The position numbers and the translations under genes were made by a program. Shown here in pieces: positions 16,999 through 27,537 of a stretch of DNA of 64,000 nt. Source of the stretch: Orenia metallireducens (lineage in GTDB: Bacteria; Bacillota; Halanaerobiia; Halobacteroidales; Halobacteroidaceae); the NCBI RefSeq assembly GCF_001693735.1, contig NZ_LWDV01000009.1, positions 555,753 to 619,752 on the forward strand, read 5' to 3'. Under the pieces are notes generated by a model that ran no database searches, was not told where the DNA came from, and worked only from the letters and a program-made list of their open reading frames with translations. Position 1 is the stretch's first letter. Each line of letters starts with the position of its first letter.

Positions 16999-18033
16999 TT
17001 AAGTATAATCAAATAAATTTAACTCTTCACAAATATCCTTAGTCAATTTAGCTAAAACTCTTTTATCCAAATTATCCTCGGTAATATAATTGGATACTAT
17101 CATCCTTACAATATCATCTTTACTATTAAATAACTGATTAAAATTTTGATATAATTCTTTAATTCTATCTTTATTATAAATCATATTCTTCTTTATTAGT
17201 TCTGCTACATTGTCTTTGTGAAAATCATATAGTTCTTCTAATTTAAAAACCTTTATATTATTTTCAGCTTTTTTAATAAACTCATTATTTACTTCTTTAC
17301 CAGCTTTAAATTTAATATCAAATTCATCACTCTCGCCAAAGAAAAAATCTAGATATTTTAAATCGTTATAGTTATTTATATCTTTTTCTTCTCTTATTTT
17401 CACACTAAATTTCATACTATCTCCAAATCCTTCTTCATAAGGATGTATGTATTTCTTATATTCAAATTCTGTATCTCTCTTTAATCTTGAATTACAAATA
17501 TTACAACTAGGAATAAGATTATAAAGTGATAATGCTAAATAAGGATAAATTGATTTAGCAAAAAAGTGGTCTAATTGTGGTCTTATTACTTTTTTCTCTT
17601 CTGAATGATATGTTACAATATATTGTCTATTACAATAAGGACATATATTTACATTTAAATTTTTAGTAAGCTGGTATGCTCCCCAATCAGGTGGGTCGGG
17701 TTTAAGAAAAGCATCATAATTAAAAATATTTTTCAAATTCAACTTATTAATTAATTTTTTCTCATGACCACTTCTCTGTCTAGTACCCTTTTTAAATAAA
17801 CTACTTAGATAAGGAAATCCATTATCTATTTTTATAATAACATCATTCAATTCTTTAGGTCTTCCAGTTATTATTTGTTCAATATTTAATAAAAGAAATC
17901 TATAAAAATCTCTAAATGAATCTTCAACTTTAGATAAACTTATGAGCTTGTCTAGAAAATTATCTTTGAAATACTGGTAATGTTTTTCTTCAACCTCTTC
18001 TCTCTTAGCTTTGCTAATATTAATCTTAATCAT
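16999..18033 (-). CDS. HNH endonuclease, partner of the AAA-type ATPase (PtuB-like)
   Basis: A 344-residue protein with an HNH/zinc module in the middle: CPYCNRQY (about 131-138), then LDHFFAKSIYPYLALSLYNL (about 153-172) and PSCNICNSRLKR (about 173-184). The two CxxC pairs hold zinc and DH plus N form the nuclease site. It starts inside the end of the ATPase gene (8-base overlap, ATGATTAA), so the two are made together. An SMC/ABC-like ATPase with an HNH nuclease is the layout of Septu (PtuA/PtuB) and some retron effectors. The protein is longer than typical PtuB, so it is called Septu-like only. Probable role: DNA cleavage on phage infection (inference). Confidence 0.78.
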   Translation of the reverse strand: MIKINISKAKREEVEEKHYQYFKDNFLDKLISLSKVEDSFRDFYRFLLLNIEQIITGRPKELNDVIIKIDNGFPYLSSLFKKGTRQRSGHEKKLINKLNLKNIFNYDAFLKPDPPDWGAYQLTKNLNVNICPYCNRQYIVTYHSEEKKVIRPQLDHFFAKSIYPYLALSLYNLIPSCNICNSRLKRDTEFEYKKYIHPYEEGFGDSMKFSVKIREEKDINNYNDLKYLDFFFGESDEFDIKFKAGKEVNNEFIKKAENNIKVFKLEELYDFHKDNVAELIKKNMIYNKDRIKELYQNFNQLFNSKDDIVRMIVSNYITEDNLDKRVLAKLTKDICEELNLFDYT

Positions 18034-19942
18034 TTGCTTTCTTCCTCTTCAATTCATCTAATTCTCTTTCTAAATTTGCAATTCTTTCATCAAGACTAAT
18101 TAAATCTACTTCTAACTTTTCTTTTAGCATATTCAATAACTTAGTTCTAATTACAGGCTCACCTATAATATTAATTGAACTTTGAATATAATCTTTCTTC
18201 TCTTTTATCTTCTTAGTATCACCAAGCAATAACTTAATTAACTCATTAATCTTATGTTTCGCAAAATCCCCCATTAATCCATCCTTCATAAAGAAAGAAT
18301 CCGAGAATAATGTATGAATATTTGCTCCAAAAGTCCGATTATTCTCTTCTAAACCATCAACTACTTTACATCTACCTTTCTCATCCTTTTTTAAAAATAT
18401 TATATTAGAACTGGGTAAATCAGATGCTACAAAAGGAGAATGTGAAGTTAAAATTATATGAATATATTTATTAGGATATATCTCAGGTAAAATCTCAATT
18501 AAATCATAGATAAATCTTTTCTGCCATTGAGGATGTAAGTATAATTCTCCTTCATCTATTAATATAATCAGATTATCTTCTAAATTATGGTCTACTAATG
18601 AATAAAATCTAGAATAGATGTTTAATAATGCCTTTTCTCCTGAACTTAAGTCCCTCCAATCAAAATTAAAAAAATCAATATTTTTGGCTGCTTTACTATG
18701 ATATTCAAATATTTTTTCAAATTTTATTTTTTCCTTCTTTTCATTATTATCTTGTATTATAGAAATACTAAAACTTTTATCAGTTATATTTTTTATATTA
18801 TCCTTTCCTAGGTTCCTATCAATAAATTTAATAAATTCTATTATTTGTTCTAACCAACCTAGCCTATCTTCTTCTAATTTACCTTTTTCATTTCCTAACG
18901 TCTCTACTTTATCCTTTTGTTGTTTTAACATTGTTTCAAACAAACACATTACTTTTTCTAATATATTTTCTCCTACTAAATTATTAAAATCAAAAATTTC
19001 TTTATCAAAAACCCATATTAAGTGCTTATCTAAAGAATCATAGAAAAAATTATTCAAAACAGTCTCATAAAAATTACATCTAAATTTATCTATTTGAGTA
19101 ATATCAAGTTTCCTTCTAAATCTAGAAAATTGATTTTTTATATCTTTTAGAAATTCATAACAACCAGCTTTTTTATATTTCTCTTTTAGACTTAAATCCC
19201 TATCACTTATCTCTGACTGAATAAGTTGAACAGTAATTTCTTTAGGTAATTTAAATAATTTTTCAATGTTTATTTTTGAAAACTCATTTATAAACCTTAT
19301 TTGTCTATTAATATCAAATAATCTATGTACTTCACTTTCAGTAGCTTCATAATTAATAAGCTTATCTTCTATTGCTAATCGTTTATCTTTTTTGATTAAG
19401 AAATTAGTAGAAATATTATACAATGCTCCTCCGCTAATTTCATATTTGCCATCGAAGATATTTGAAAAATATATAATAGATAAAGGATTTAGTGTTGTAT
19501 TCCATTTATAACACTCAACATTTTCTCTTTTATATAGTGTCTCATATTGTATTCTTTCATCAAAATTTAATACATCAGATTTGACTTGTAAATTAATATT
19601 TATATCCTTATTATAATAAAGATAGTATTTTCCATTAATTTCTAAAACCATTATAGCTTTTTCTAAAAAACCATTATCACCTTTGACTAAATTATCTTTA
19701 ATAAAATCCAATATACTTGATTTTCCTGCTCCATTCTCACCAATAATAGCTGTAATATTATTTATCTTAGTAGAGTTAGTCTTATCAAGATTAAAAAAAT
19801 TATCTATATAATTAAGATTTTTCTCAATCTTTAGCTCTCCACTCTCTGAGTTATAATCAAATCTATATTCACTACTAAAATTAAACCCCTGCTTAACAAT
19901 AAAATCTCTATAATTATCAATCCAAAGATATAATAGCTCCAT
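18026..19942 (-). CDS. AAA/ABC-type ATPase of a two-gene defence system (PtuA-like)
   Basis: A 638-residue ATPase with Walker A GENGAGKSS (68-76), a long coiled and helical insertion, the signature DLSSGEKALL, Walker B NLIILIDEGELYLHP and a switch histidine in LTSHSPFVASDLP. This is the overcoming-lysogenization/RecF/SMC-like layout found in PtuA and retron-associated ATPases. The C-terminal ~35 residues form a heptad-like charged helix. The start follows AAGGAGAG. Operon with the HNH gene downstream. No reverse transcriptase or msr-like RNA was seen beside it, so it is not a retron. Expected to sense infection and gate the nuclease. Confidence 0.8.
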   Translation of the reverse strand: MELLYLWIDNYRDFIVKQGFNFSSEYRFDYNSESGELKIEKNLNYIDNFFNLDKTNSTKINNITAIIGENGAGKSSILDFIKDNLVKGDNGFLEKAIMVLEINGKYYLYYNKDININLQVKSDVLNFDERIQYETLYKRENVECYKWNTTLNPLSIIYFSNIFDGKYEISGGALYNISTNFLIKKDKRLAIEDKLINYEATESEVHRLFDINRQIRFINEFSKINIEKLFKLPKEITVQLIQSEISDRDLSLKEKYKKAGCYEFLKDIKNQFSRFRRKLDITQIDKFRCNFYETVLNNFFYDSLDKHLIWVFDKEIFDFNNLVGENILEKVMCLFETMLKQQKDKVETLGNEKGKLEEDRLGWLEQIIEFIKFIDRNLGKDNIKNITDKSFSISIIQDNNEKKEKIKFEKIFEYHSKAAKNIDFFNFDWRDLSSGEKALLNIYSRFYSLVDHNLEDNLIILIDEGELYLHPQWQKRFIYDLIEILPEIYPNKYIHIILTSHSPFVASDLPSSNIIFLKKDEKGRCKVVDGLEENNRTFGANIHTLFSDSFFMKDGLMGDFAKHKINELIKLLLGDTKKIKEKKDYIQSSINIIGEPVIRTKLLNMLKEKLEVDLISLDERIANLERELDELKRKKAND

Positions 19943-20040
19943 CTATTCTCTCTCCTTCAAATAAGTCTATTTATATATTACAAAGAATCAATTAATTACT
20001 TCGGTTTTTTTCAACATATTTCCTTTTTAAATTTCAATTT

Positions 20041-20420
20041 ATTTGCAATTATAATCTTGATAAGCTTTTCTACCCTAGCAAACACTAACTTAGGCAAAGT
20101 AAGCGGTCCCTACTTTTAATCTCAACTCACAATAGAAAACCAAAAATTTAAATAACACTAAATCTCACTAAGCAAGTACTAGTGTTTTGCCTACCAAGAC
20201 ACCCAAATAGCGAAAAAAATTATTGTCTGAAATAAGCAAGTCTTACTATAAAATATTGATTTACTATAAAATTTTAATAAAATCCCCAAATAATTTCTAT
20301 TAGCATTACTACTTCATTGCTTATTGAGTTTAATTTTTTCTTGATTTTTTGGTTACTTTTTCATCAAGGAAAAACGTAACTCGCCAATAGGCGAAATCTA
20401 TAAATAACAATATAATATAT
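20041..20420 (-). repeat. Dispersed MITE-like repeat, copy D (inverted, decayed)
   Basis: Holds the core TGATAAGCTTT (20058-20068) and the phrases AAAATTATTGTCTGAA with AAGCAAGT (about 20216-20241) and TTTTTTGGTTACTTTTTC (about 20347), which match the inverse of copy A with many changes. It lies on the right of the ATPase/HNH pair, opposite in direction to copy A on the left. The part from 19943 to 20040 is otherwise empty. Confidence 0.45.
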
Positions 20421-20427
20421 ATCAAAA

Positions 20428-20463
20428 ATAAAAAAAGCCTACTTTGCCAACGCAAAGTAGACT
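20428..20463 (-). terminator. Terminator of the chemoreceptor gene
   Basis: On the minus strand AAGTCTACTTTGC, a short loop, GCAAAGTAGGCTT and a T-run, just past the stop. Confidence 0.85.
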
Positions 20464-20476
20464 TAATAATTATAAA

Positions 20477-22126
20477 TTATAATCTATAATTATCTATCAT
20501 CCCTCGTAACTCTAATGCCATATTAGCCAACTCTTCTGCTGATTTATTAACTTCATTAGACATAGATTTCATATTGGAAGTTGAGTCTGTCACAAGCTCA
20601 CTACTTGAGGCTAACTCTTGAGTAGAAGCAGTAGTCTCTTCAATATAAGCTGAAGTATCTGTTACTACCTCTGCAATCTTATTTAAAGATGCTTCTGTCT
20701 CTCCAATCAACTCTTCTCCCCGCTTGGTCTCTTGATTTACCGATTCTATAGCCAACAACCCTTCTTGGGATCTACTTTGAGTATCTTTAAGTAGATCTAT
20801 TGCCCTATCCGTAGCTTTAGCTGTCTCTTCGGCCAAAGCTTTAATTTCTTCAGCTACAACTGCAAAACCTCTACCAGATTCACCTGCTCTAGCAGCTTCA
20901 ATGGCAGCATTTAGAGCCAATAGATTAGTCTGCTCTGCAATTTCGGTAATCATATTTACAACCTCAGTAATCTCTTGGGAGATACTATCTAACTTACTGA
21001 TAACATTCTTAGCTTTAGCAACTTCAGTATTTATACTCTTTATCTTAGCAATAGTATCCTCCATCTTACTCCTACCTTCTTCTGTCCTCAGGTTAGCATT
21101 CTCAACCAACTCTACTATCTCTTGACTACTACTGGATATCTGTTGAATACTAGCTACCATCTGACTGATACTTTCGGTTGTAGCTTCAGTAGTAGCATTT
21201 CCTTCTTCAGCAGAAGCCAATAATTCCTGACTATAAGCTGATAAATCATCAACTATAGCTAATATCTTCTTTAAAATCTCTGCTTGTCCTTGGATAGCAT
21301 AGTTAAAGCCTTGAGTTAATTCACCTAGCTCATCATTACTATTAACCTCTAATTCAACAGTTAAGTCTCCCTTAGCAACCTTCTTCAATCCTCTTAAAAT
21401 TTTATCCATATTCCTAGTTAAATAATTGGATATCTTGACTATAATCAAGACCATAACTACTATAGAGATAGCAAATATTATACCTAATCTAATGACTGTA
21501 TCTAATTTCATCTCTTCTATCTCTTGATAAGACTCTGCCAAAGCTGAGTCGATGACAGACTCATATCCTCCTGAACCAACAAACCACTTAGTACCTTTAA
21601 TCGGCTCAACATAACCAAACTTTCTCTCATTTTCCTTAGTATTAGGATTTTGATAAATATAGCTAACAAAGTCTCCACCAGCTTTGGCTGCTGTGATAAA
21701 CTCTTTAATAATATATGTTCCTTCAGAATCTCGTAGATTTAAGCGGTTATTCCCTTCAAGCTCTGTTGCTGTTGGTAGAGCAATCGTCTCCCCTTTATAG
21801 TCATAGATAAAGAAGTAACCAGCTTCTCCAAACCTGACTAGATTGTTCTTCTCAACTATCAACTCCCTTAACTCTTTTGTAGATAGACTATCTTTATTCT
21901 CTCGATAGATTTCTGCTAGATTCTGTGCCATAGTATGGACAGTATCCCTGATTCTATCACGCTCTTTAGTTAATAGAGCTTCTTTAAGCAATACAGCATT
22001 ATTATTAGCTAACTTATCAAAGCCTTTAATCACAACCCCACCTAAGACTAGCATCATCAACAAGAAACTAAATCCAATTCCTACCAATATCTTTATTCTA
22101 ATCTTCATATCTCTTATTTTTATCAT
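20477..22126 (-). CDS. Methyl-accepting chemotaxis protein with sCache sensor
   Basis: A 549-residue receptor. A first membrane helix (about 10-33) is followed by an extracytoplasmic single-Cache domain (about 40-200, with [17 protein letters not shown] and [15 protein letters not shown]), a second membrane helix (about 212-234), HAMP (to about 285) and the methyl-accepting signalling domain with the conserved hairpin tip [20 protein letters not shown]. sCache_2 domains bind small organic ligands such as carboxylates. The first ATG (22126) has GGGAGG 11 bases upstream; a second ATG six codons in is also possible. Monocistronic. Confidence 0.92.
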   Translation of the reverse strand: MIKIRDMKIRIKILVGIGFSFLLMMLVLGGVVIKGFDKLANNNAVLLKEALLTKERDRIRDTVHTMAQNLAEIYRENKDSLSTKELRELIVEKNNLVRFGEAGYFFIYDYKGETIALPTATELEGNNRLNLRDSEGTYIIKEFITAAKAGGDFVSYIYQNPNTKENERKFGYVEPIKGTKWFVGSGGYESVIDSALAESYQEIEEMKLDTVIRLGIIFAISIVVMVLIIVKISNYLTRNMDKILRGLKKVAKGDLTVELEVNSNDELGELTQGFNYAIQGQAEILKKILAIVDDLSAYSQELLASAEEGNATTEATTESISQMVASIQQISSSSQEIVELVENANLRTEEGRSKMEDTIAKIKSINTEVAKAKNVISKLDSISQEITEVVNMITEIAEQTNLLALNAAIEAARAGESGRGFAVVAEEIKALAEETAKATDRAIDLLKDTQSRSQEGLLAIESVNQETKRGEELIGETEASLNKIAEVVTDTSAYIEETTASTQELASSSELVTDSTSNMKSMSNEVNKSAEELANMALELRGMIDNYRL

Positions 22127-22272
22127 TACTATTACAACCTCCCTCTAAATTAAAAAAATATTCTGACTACTAATATAAGAGTTCGATTTTTATAAAGAAA
22201 TTCCTATCTAAATAATCACTTTCATCAAATTACTAATTATGATAATTTTATAGTTAAATTTATTAATAAATC

Positions 22273-22309
22273 AAAAAGAAGCAGTAATTTATATAAATCC
22301 CTGCTTCTT
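22273..22309 (-). terminator. Terminator of the nad operon
   Basis: AAGAAGCAG (22276-22284) pairs with CTGCTTCTT (22301-22309); T-run on the minus strand. Lies just past the PTS-type gene. Confidence 0.8.
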
Positions 22310-22326
22310 CTTATATTTGTTTTAAA

Positions 22327-23340
22327 TTATAAATCTAGTAACAGATCATTCTCTTTAATCAATCCTTGTTTACGCATAAACTCTGCAATTAACCAAGTCA
22401 AAATAGCTGGTAAGATAAAATGTAGAAGAATAATAGAAAAGATAGCACCAGTTCCCATAGCTTCAATAGTACCAAACTGTCCCACTAAACCAGCCGTTCC
22501 CATCCCTGAACCGATAGGAATATTCTTCATTGGGATGATGGTGGTAGCAATTGGTCCCAAAATAGCCCCAGCTAGAGTTGGTGGAATCCAAATTAGAGGA
22601 TTCTTAACGATATTAGGCATCTGTAACATTGATGTCCCTAATCCTTGACTTACAGCTCCTCCCCAGCCATTCTCACGAAAGCTCATTACAGCAAAACCGA
22701 TCATTTGGGCACTACAACCAACTGTTGCTGCTCCTGCTGCTAGCCCACTTAAGCTCAACATAATACCAATAGCTGCACTACTAATCGGTAAAGTCAATGC
22801 TATTCCCATCAAAACCGATACCAAGATACCCATAGGAATTGGTTGCAATTCTGTTGCCCTCATAATCACTTGACCTAAGCCCTTCATCAAGGCATCAATT
22901 CCTGGACCTACAAATTTAGCAGCCAGCATCCCTGTAATAATTACTGTAGCTGGAGTCAAGACTATATCCAGCTTAGTCTCTTTAGAGATTGCTTTACCAA
23001 ACTCAGCACCAATTACTGCTGCAATAAATGCTCCTACAGGACCACCTAAGGCTGCACCAGCAGCACCTGTTACTACTGATGTAAAGATTACCAAAGGTGG
23101 TGCTTCTAATCCATAAGCAATGGCTACACCAATGGCAGGTCCCATCATCCCCATCGCAGTCTTACTAAATTCAAGGAGTATTGGAAAGTGTAATCGTTCA
23201 CCTAAAACCTTTAAGATTAAACCTACAATCAATGAAGCAAAAAGCCCCTGTGCCATAAATCCTAAAGCCTGAACTCCATAACGTTCTAAGGAAAACTCTA
23301 TATTCTTTCTTGCTAGGAATCCTTTTTTATCTCTATTCAT
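22327..23340 (-). CDS. PTS EIIC-like membrane protein (PF13303 type) in the nad operon
   Basis: About 337 residues, nearly all hydrophobic, with roughly ten membrane segments and many Gly/Ala/Pro-rich loops (GPVGAFIAAVIGAEFGK, WIPPTLAGAILGPIATT, IPIGSGMGTAGLVGQFG). It matches the stand-alone PTS EIIC_2 family that occurs without IIA or IIB parts. The ATG at 23340 is preferred to an upstream GTG because AGAGGTG precedes it. It begins 15 bases after nadC and ends at the operon terminator, so it is the last gene of nadA-nadB-nadC. A role in uptake or regulation linked to NAD precursors is inference; the family's substrate is not established. Confidence 0.8.
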   Translation of the reverse strand: MNRDKKGFLARKNIEFSLERYGVQALGFMAQGLFASLIVGLILKVLGERLHFPILLEFSKTAMGMMGPAIGVAIAYGLEAPPLVIFTSVVTGAAGAALGGPVGAFIAAVIGAEFGKAISKETKLDIVLTPATVIITGMLAAKFVGPGIDALMKGLGQVIMRATELQPIPMGILVSVLMGIALTLPISSAAIGIMLSLSGLAAGAATVGCSAQMIGFAVMSFRENGWGGAVSQGLGTSMLQMPNIVKNPLIWIPPTLAGAILGPIATTIIPMKNIPIGSGMGTAGLVGQFGTIEAMGTGAIFSIILLHFILPAILTWLIAEFMRKQGLIKENDLLLDL

Positions 23341-23355
23341 CCCGTTCACCTCTTA

Positions 23356-24189
23356 TTAAAAATTTAAACTGATATCTAAAGACTTAATACTATGGGTCAA
23401 AGTACCCAAGGAGATCACATCTACTCCTGTTTTGGCTACCTCAACTATATTTTCAGCAGTTATTCCACCAGAGGCTTCTATAATTGCTTGTTCTCCAATC
23501 AATTCTACTGCTTCCCTCATCATCTTAACATCCATATTATCGAGCATAATGATATCTGCACCAGCCTCTAAAGCCTCCTTAACATCAATCAAGTTCTCTG
23601 TCTCCACCTCTATCTTCATAGTATGAGGGATATTTTTTCTAGCTTGCTTGACTGCTTTGGAGATACTACCTACAGCCAAGATATGATTATCTTTAATCAT
23701 TACTGCATCATAAAGCCCAAAACGGTGATTAGCTCCACCACCAACTCTGACAGCATACTTCTCTAAAATTCTTAAATTTGGAGTAGTCTTACGAGTATCT
23801 ACAATTCTGACATTATAATCAGCTACTAAACTCTTATAATAATTTGTCTTAGTAGCTATCCCTGACATTCTCTGTAATAAGTTAAGGGCCAACCGCTCTG
23901 CTATTAAGATTGAGCTGCTCAAACCAGAGACCTTAGCAATCTCTGTACCATACTCTACTTGAGCCCCTTCTTCTACTAGAGGCTTAAATTTTATCATTTC
24001 ATCAACTCGCTCAAATACTAAAGCAGCTACCTCTAAACCTGCAATTACTCCTTTATCTTTGGCTAAGATAGTTGCTGTTACTTGCTCTCCAGCTCCAACA
24101 ACTGCTTCTGTACTAATATCTCCGGTACCAATATCTTCCCTTAAAGCATTATCTATAATCTCCAAAACCCTATCTCTATTCAAACTCAA
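23356..24189 (-). CDS. nadC: Nicotinate-nucleotide diphosphorylase (quinolinate phosphoribosyltransferase)
   Basis: A 277-residue enzyme converting quinolinate and PRPP to nicotinate mononucleotide. Visible family blocks are REDIGTGDIST (about 18-28), ERLALNLLQRMSGIAT (about 98-113), DTRKTTPNLRILEKYAV (about 132-148), GGGANHRFGLYDAVMIKDNH (about 150-169), EVETENL and EASGGI. Length is normal. The start is an unusual TTG at 24189, supported by GGGAGGAG at good spacing; it overlaps the end of nadB by 14 bases, so translation is coupled. Confidence 0.95.
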   Translation of the reverse strand: MSLNRDRVLEIIDNALREDIGTGDISTEAVVGAGEQVTATILAKDKGVIAGLEVAALVFERVDEMIKFKPLVEEGAQVEYGTEIAKVSGLSSSILIAERLALNLLQRMSGIATKTNYYKSLVADYNVRIVDTRKTTPNLRILEKYAVRVGGGANHRFGLYDAVMIKDNHILAVGSISKAVKQARKNIPHTMKIEVETENLIDVKEALEAGADIIMLDNMDVKMMREAVELIGEQAIIEASGGITAENIVEVAKTGVDVISLGTLTHSIKSLDISLNF

Positions 24190-25792
24190 TAGCCAACTCC
24201 TCCCACTCTCTATCTTTCTGTAAAATTATGTGTTTCTCCCAAGCAGTCTCAGCTACTGGGAAATCTTTGCGGTAATGTGCCCCTCTACTCTCTTCCCTAT
24301 ATAAAGCACCTTTAAAGGTCAAATAAGCTAAAGTAATTAGATTCTGTAGCTCAAAACCTTTAACATCTGCCAAATCATAGTTTAAACAATCAAGTAATCC
24401 TTCTATTTCAGCTAAACCTTCTTCTAATTCAGCTTTCTCTCTAACTATTCCTAATTTAGCTGACATAAGCCCTTTGATCTTCTCTTTAGAAGGAATAATC
24501 TCAGCATCTTTTAACCTTTGGGCATCATATTTCAAACTAAATTCTGTATTTAAATCACCCTGATCTAAATAGGTAACTGCTTTATCAGCTACTCGTTTAC
24601 CAAAGACCAACCCATCCAATAAAGAGTTACTAGCTAGTCTATTAGCTCCATGAATACCTATACAAGCCGTTTCTCCACAGACAAATAGACCTTTAATATT
24701 AGTCTCTCCATGAATATTGCTAAGAATTCCACCCATTAAGTAATGGGCTGCTGGAGCTATAGGGATATAATTTTGACTAATATCTATTCCATGCTTTAGA
24801 CAAGTTTTATAAATTGTAGGAAATCTTCTCTTTATAAATGTTAAATCTAAGGCTGTTACATCTAGATAAACATGATTTCTTCTACTCTCTTTCATCTCTT
24901 GATAGATGGCACGAGCTACTATATCTCTGGGAGCTAACTCTGCTAATGAATGATATTTGACCATAAATCTATCACCAGATTGATTTCTAAGTACTCCTCC
25001 TTCACCCCTAACAGCTTCAGAGATTAGAAAGTTATCTACTCCTTCTAATTCTAGAGTTGTAGGATGAAATTGAACAAACTCCAAATCTGTAACTTTTGCC
25101 CCTGCTCGATAAGCTAGAGCAATCCCATCACCTGTTGCTACTTGAGGATTGGTAGTAGCATGATATAACTGACCTGCCCCTCCAGTAGCCAAAACTACCA
25201 CTTTACTCAAATAAATCAGATACTCTTCCTGCTTTCTATCATATGCTAAGACTCCAAACACTTCTTTATCCTTAGTTAATAAATCTATAACAAAGATCCC
25301 ATCTTTTAAAGTAATATTTGTTTCTGAAGATACCTGCTCAACTAAAGATTTTCTAATCTCCCTACCTGTTGCATCACCACCAGCATGCAATATCCGCCGA
25401 CAGCTATGAGCACCTTCTTTGGTCAATGATATCTTTTCATCTTTCTGGTCAAAATTGACCCCTAAATCTATTAATTCCTTAATCCTCTTGCTCCCCTCAA
25501 TTACCAGAATATCTACCGCCTTAGGATTACATAGTCCTGCCCCTGCCTCTAAAGTATCTTGATAATGTGCTTGGGGGGTGTCTTCTTGAGCTATTACTGC
25601 CGCAATTCCACCTTGGGCATATTCGGTATTACACTCAGCCAATCTTTCCTTACTTAAGAGAGTAACTCTTCCTGATTTAGCTAGGTTCAGGGATGTCACC
25701 AATCCTGCAATCCCTGTCCCTATTACTAAAAAGTCGCTCTTCTCCCTCTTTAACTTATCTGTATTAAAATTCACTAAATATCTTGGAATCAT
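24176..25792 (-). CDS. nadB: L-aspartate oxidase
   Basis: A 538-residue flavoenzyme that oxidises L-aspartate to iminoaspartate, the substrate of NadA. The FAD-binding GTGIAGLVTSLNLA is at about 25-38, the conserved YAQGGIAAV at about 58-66, HPTTLELEG and RGEGGVLRN in the middle and the CGETACIGIHGANRLASNSL (about 371-390) block near the C-terminus. In anaerobes fumarate can replace oxygen as acceptor. It follows nadA by 13 bases. The ribosome site (GGTGGT) is weak, as expected within an operon. Confidence 0.95.
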   Translation of the reverse strand: MIPRYLVNFNTDKLKREKSDFLVIGTGIAGLVTSLNLAKSGRVTLLSKERLAECNTEYAQGGIAAVIAQEDTPQAHYQDTLEAGAGLCNPKAVDILVIEGSKRIKELIDLGVNFDQKDEKISLTKEGAHSCRRILHAGGDATGREIRKSLVEQVSSETNITLKDGIFVIDLLTKDKEVFGVLAYDRKQEEYLIYLSKVVVLATGGAGQLYHATTNPQVATGDGIALAYRAGAKVTDLEFVQFHPTTLELEGVDNFLISEAVRGEGGVLRNQSGDRFMVKYHSLAELAPRDIVARAIYQEMKESRRNHVYLDVTALDLTFIKRRFPTIYKTCLKHGIDISQNYIPIAPAAHYLMGGILSNIHGETNIKGLFVCGETACIGIHGANRLASNSLLDGLVFGKRVADKAVTYLDQGDLNTEFSLKYDAQRLKDAEIIPSKEKIKGLMSAKLGIVREKAELEEGLAEIEGLLDCLNYDLADVKGFELQNLITLAYLTFKGALYREESRGAHYRKDFPVAETAWEKHIILQKDREWEELAIEFE

Positions 25793-25805
25793 CTCTTGAC
25801 CACCA

Positions 25806-26714
25806 CTACTTACTTAACTCTAACATTTTATCTAAAGCCTCTCTAGCTTTGATTCTAGTAGCTTCATCGACACTGACCTGATACTTCATCTTTTCTAAAG
25901 CCTCTGCTACATGGTGTAAAGCAGTCTTTTTCATATTCTGGCAGATTAAGCCTTGATTTAAGAAGTAAAACTGTTTATTAGGACTATCTTGCTTCAATTG
26001 ATATAAGATTCCCATCTCTGTACCGATAATCATCTTGTCAACCTCTGATTGTCTAGCATAATTTAAGATTTGTGCTGTACTTCCTACAAAGTCAGCCAAC
26101 TCCACCACCTCTGGTCTACATTCAGGATGGACTAAAATCTCTGCATCAGGATGAAGTTCTCTAACCCTATGTATACTATCATCTTTGACTCTGTGGTGAG
26201 TAATACAGAATCCTTCCCATAAGATAATCTCCTTATCGGTCTGCTGACTCACATAATGACCTAAGTTCTGATCAGGGACAAATAAAATTTGATCGTTATC
26301 GATAGCATTGATAATATCTATTGCATTTGAGGATGTACAACAGACATCACTCTCTGCCTTCACCTCTGCTGAAGAGTTGACATAACAGACAACAGTAGCA
26401 TCAGGATACTCCTGCTTCTTCTCTCGTAAAGCATCGGCAGTAACCATATCTGCCATAGGACAGCCTGCATCTCTTTCTGGTAACAATACAGTCTTATCAG
26501 GTGATAAGATAGCAGCACTTTCAGCCATAAAATCTACTCCACAAAAGACTATCACGTCTGCATCGGTCTCTGCTGCTTTACGGCTCAATCCTAAAGAGTC
26601 TCCTGTATAATCTGCTATAGCTTGTACCTCATCTATCTGATAATAATGGGCTAAAATGATTGCATTTCGTTCTCTTTTAAGCTTATTTATCTTATTAACT
26701 AAATCTTCTTTCAT
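25806..26714 (-). CDS. nadA: Quinolinate synthase A
   Basis: A 302-residue enzyme that condenses iminoaspartate with dihydroxyacetone phosphate to quinolinate. The three cluster-binding cysteines are Cys85 (DAGCPMADM), Cys170 (EGFCITHH) and Cys258 (LICQNM), with the spacing of the Thermotoga-type short NadA. HYY near residue 23 and the VNSSAEVKA block are also present. The start follows GGGGAGGAT. First gene of the nad operon behind the promoter at 26774-26802. Confidence 0.96.
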   Translation of the reverse strand: MKEDLVNKINKLKRERNAIILAHYYQIDEVQAIADYTGDSLGLSRKAAETDADVIVFCGVDFMAESAAILSPDKTVLLPERDAGCPMADMVTADALREKKQEYPDATVVCYVNSSAEVKAESDVCCTSSNAIDIINAIDNDQILFVPDQNLGHYVSQQTDKEIILWEGFCITHHRVKDDSIHRVRELHPDAEILVHPECRPEVVELADFVGSTAQILNYARQSEVDKMIIGTEMGILYQLKQDSPNKQFYFLNQGLICQNMKKTALHHVAEALEKMKYQVSVDEATRIKAREALDKMLELSK

Positions 26715-26773
26715 GATATCCTCCCCAAAATAAATTTATTTCATAGTAATTGGCTCCGACTTTACTATTACAT

Positions 26774-26802
26774 ATTTTATAATTCAATCAATGTTATGTC
26801 AA
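26774..26802 (-). promoter_or_regulatory. Promoter of the nad operon
   Basis: On the minus strand TTGACA (26802-26797), 17 bases, TAAAAT (26779-26774). A niacin-responsive repressor site may overlap the upstream GACACTTGACA but no clear palindrome was seen. Confidence 0.7.
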
Positions 26803-27537
26803 GTGTCTTTACATCTCTTCTTTCGGTACATGTTCATAAGTGACTAGATTTAAAGTGAATTAATTGATAAAATTATTCAAAATAAAACCTTTTTAGACAC
26901 AGACTAAAATATGACTTTAAAAATTTACATCTTTTAATCTTTAGTCGGTTCTTCGTCAGACCTTAGTCCATGTCCAAATTGCTCTTGATTTTTAATTAGT
27001 GGAAATTCGTGTTAATTTGTTGCTAATTTATTTTGTTCTTATATTTTTGTTTTATATTTTTATCTTTAATACCTTGTTGAATAAATAAAACTTAATAATT
27101 ATATTCTTATTTTTAATCATAAATTTTTAAATTAGATTTCGCCTATGGCGACCTACCTTTTTTCCGTAGATACACCCCAAGAGTACTTCTTCAGGCGTAG
27201 TTCTTCGGGTTTGAAAAAATAACCCTTCGTGGGATTTTAATTTTTATAGTCCTCCTTCAGGGCGAAAAAGTAGGCAAAAAATCATCACCTACGAGTTTTT
27301 AACTAAAAAACTCTTCGTGATAAATCCAATCAGGAAAAACACTAGTACTATTTATTAAATTTTCTGCTATTATTTAATTTTTATTGATTATAGTTAATTT
27401 TCTCATTTAATATCATATACCGTTTACTTTTCCAAAATCCTAAGAAATAAAATAAAAAACCAAATTTAAAATTCAAAGAATTATTCAACAACCTATTTAA
27501 CCTTTAACCTCTAAAAAAGAATAATTTCCTTAACGAC
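26803..27537. repeat. Gene-free region with worn dispersed-repeat modules
   Basis: About 735 bases without a gene. From about 27127 to 27330 it carries modules also found in repeat copy B: CCCCAAGAGTACTTCTTCAGG-like wording, CCTTCAGGGCG and CTACGAGTTTTTAACT. Around 26990-27030 it has AATTCGTGTTAATTTG, like the worn phrase near 5570. No coding or RNA signal was seen. Confidence 0.45.

Noticed and set aside
18026-20040. Retron with ATPase and HNH effector
   Set aside because: No reverse transcriptase gene or msr/msd-like RNA next to the pair.
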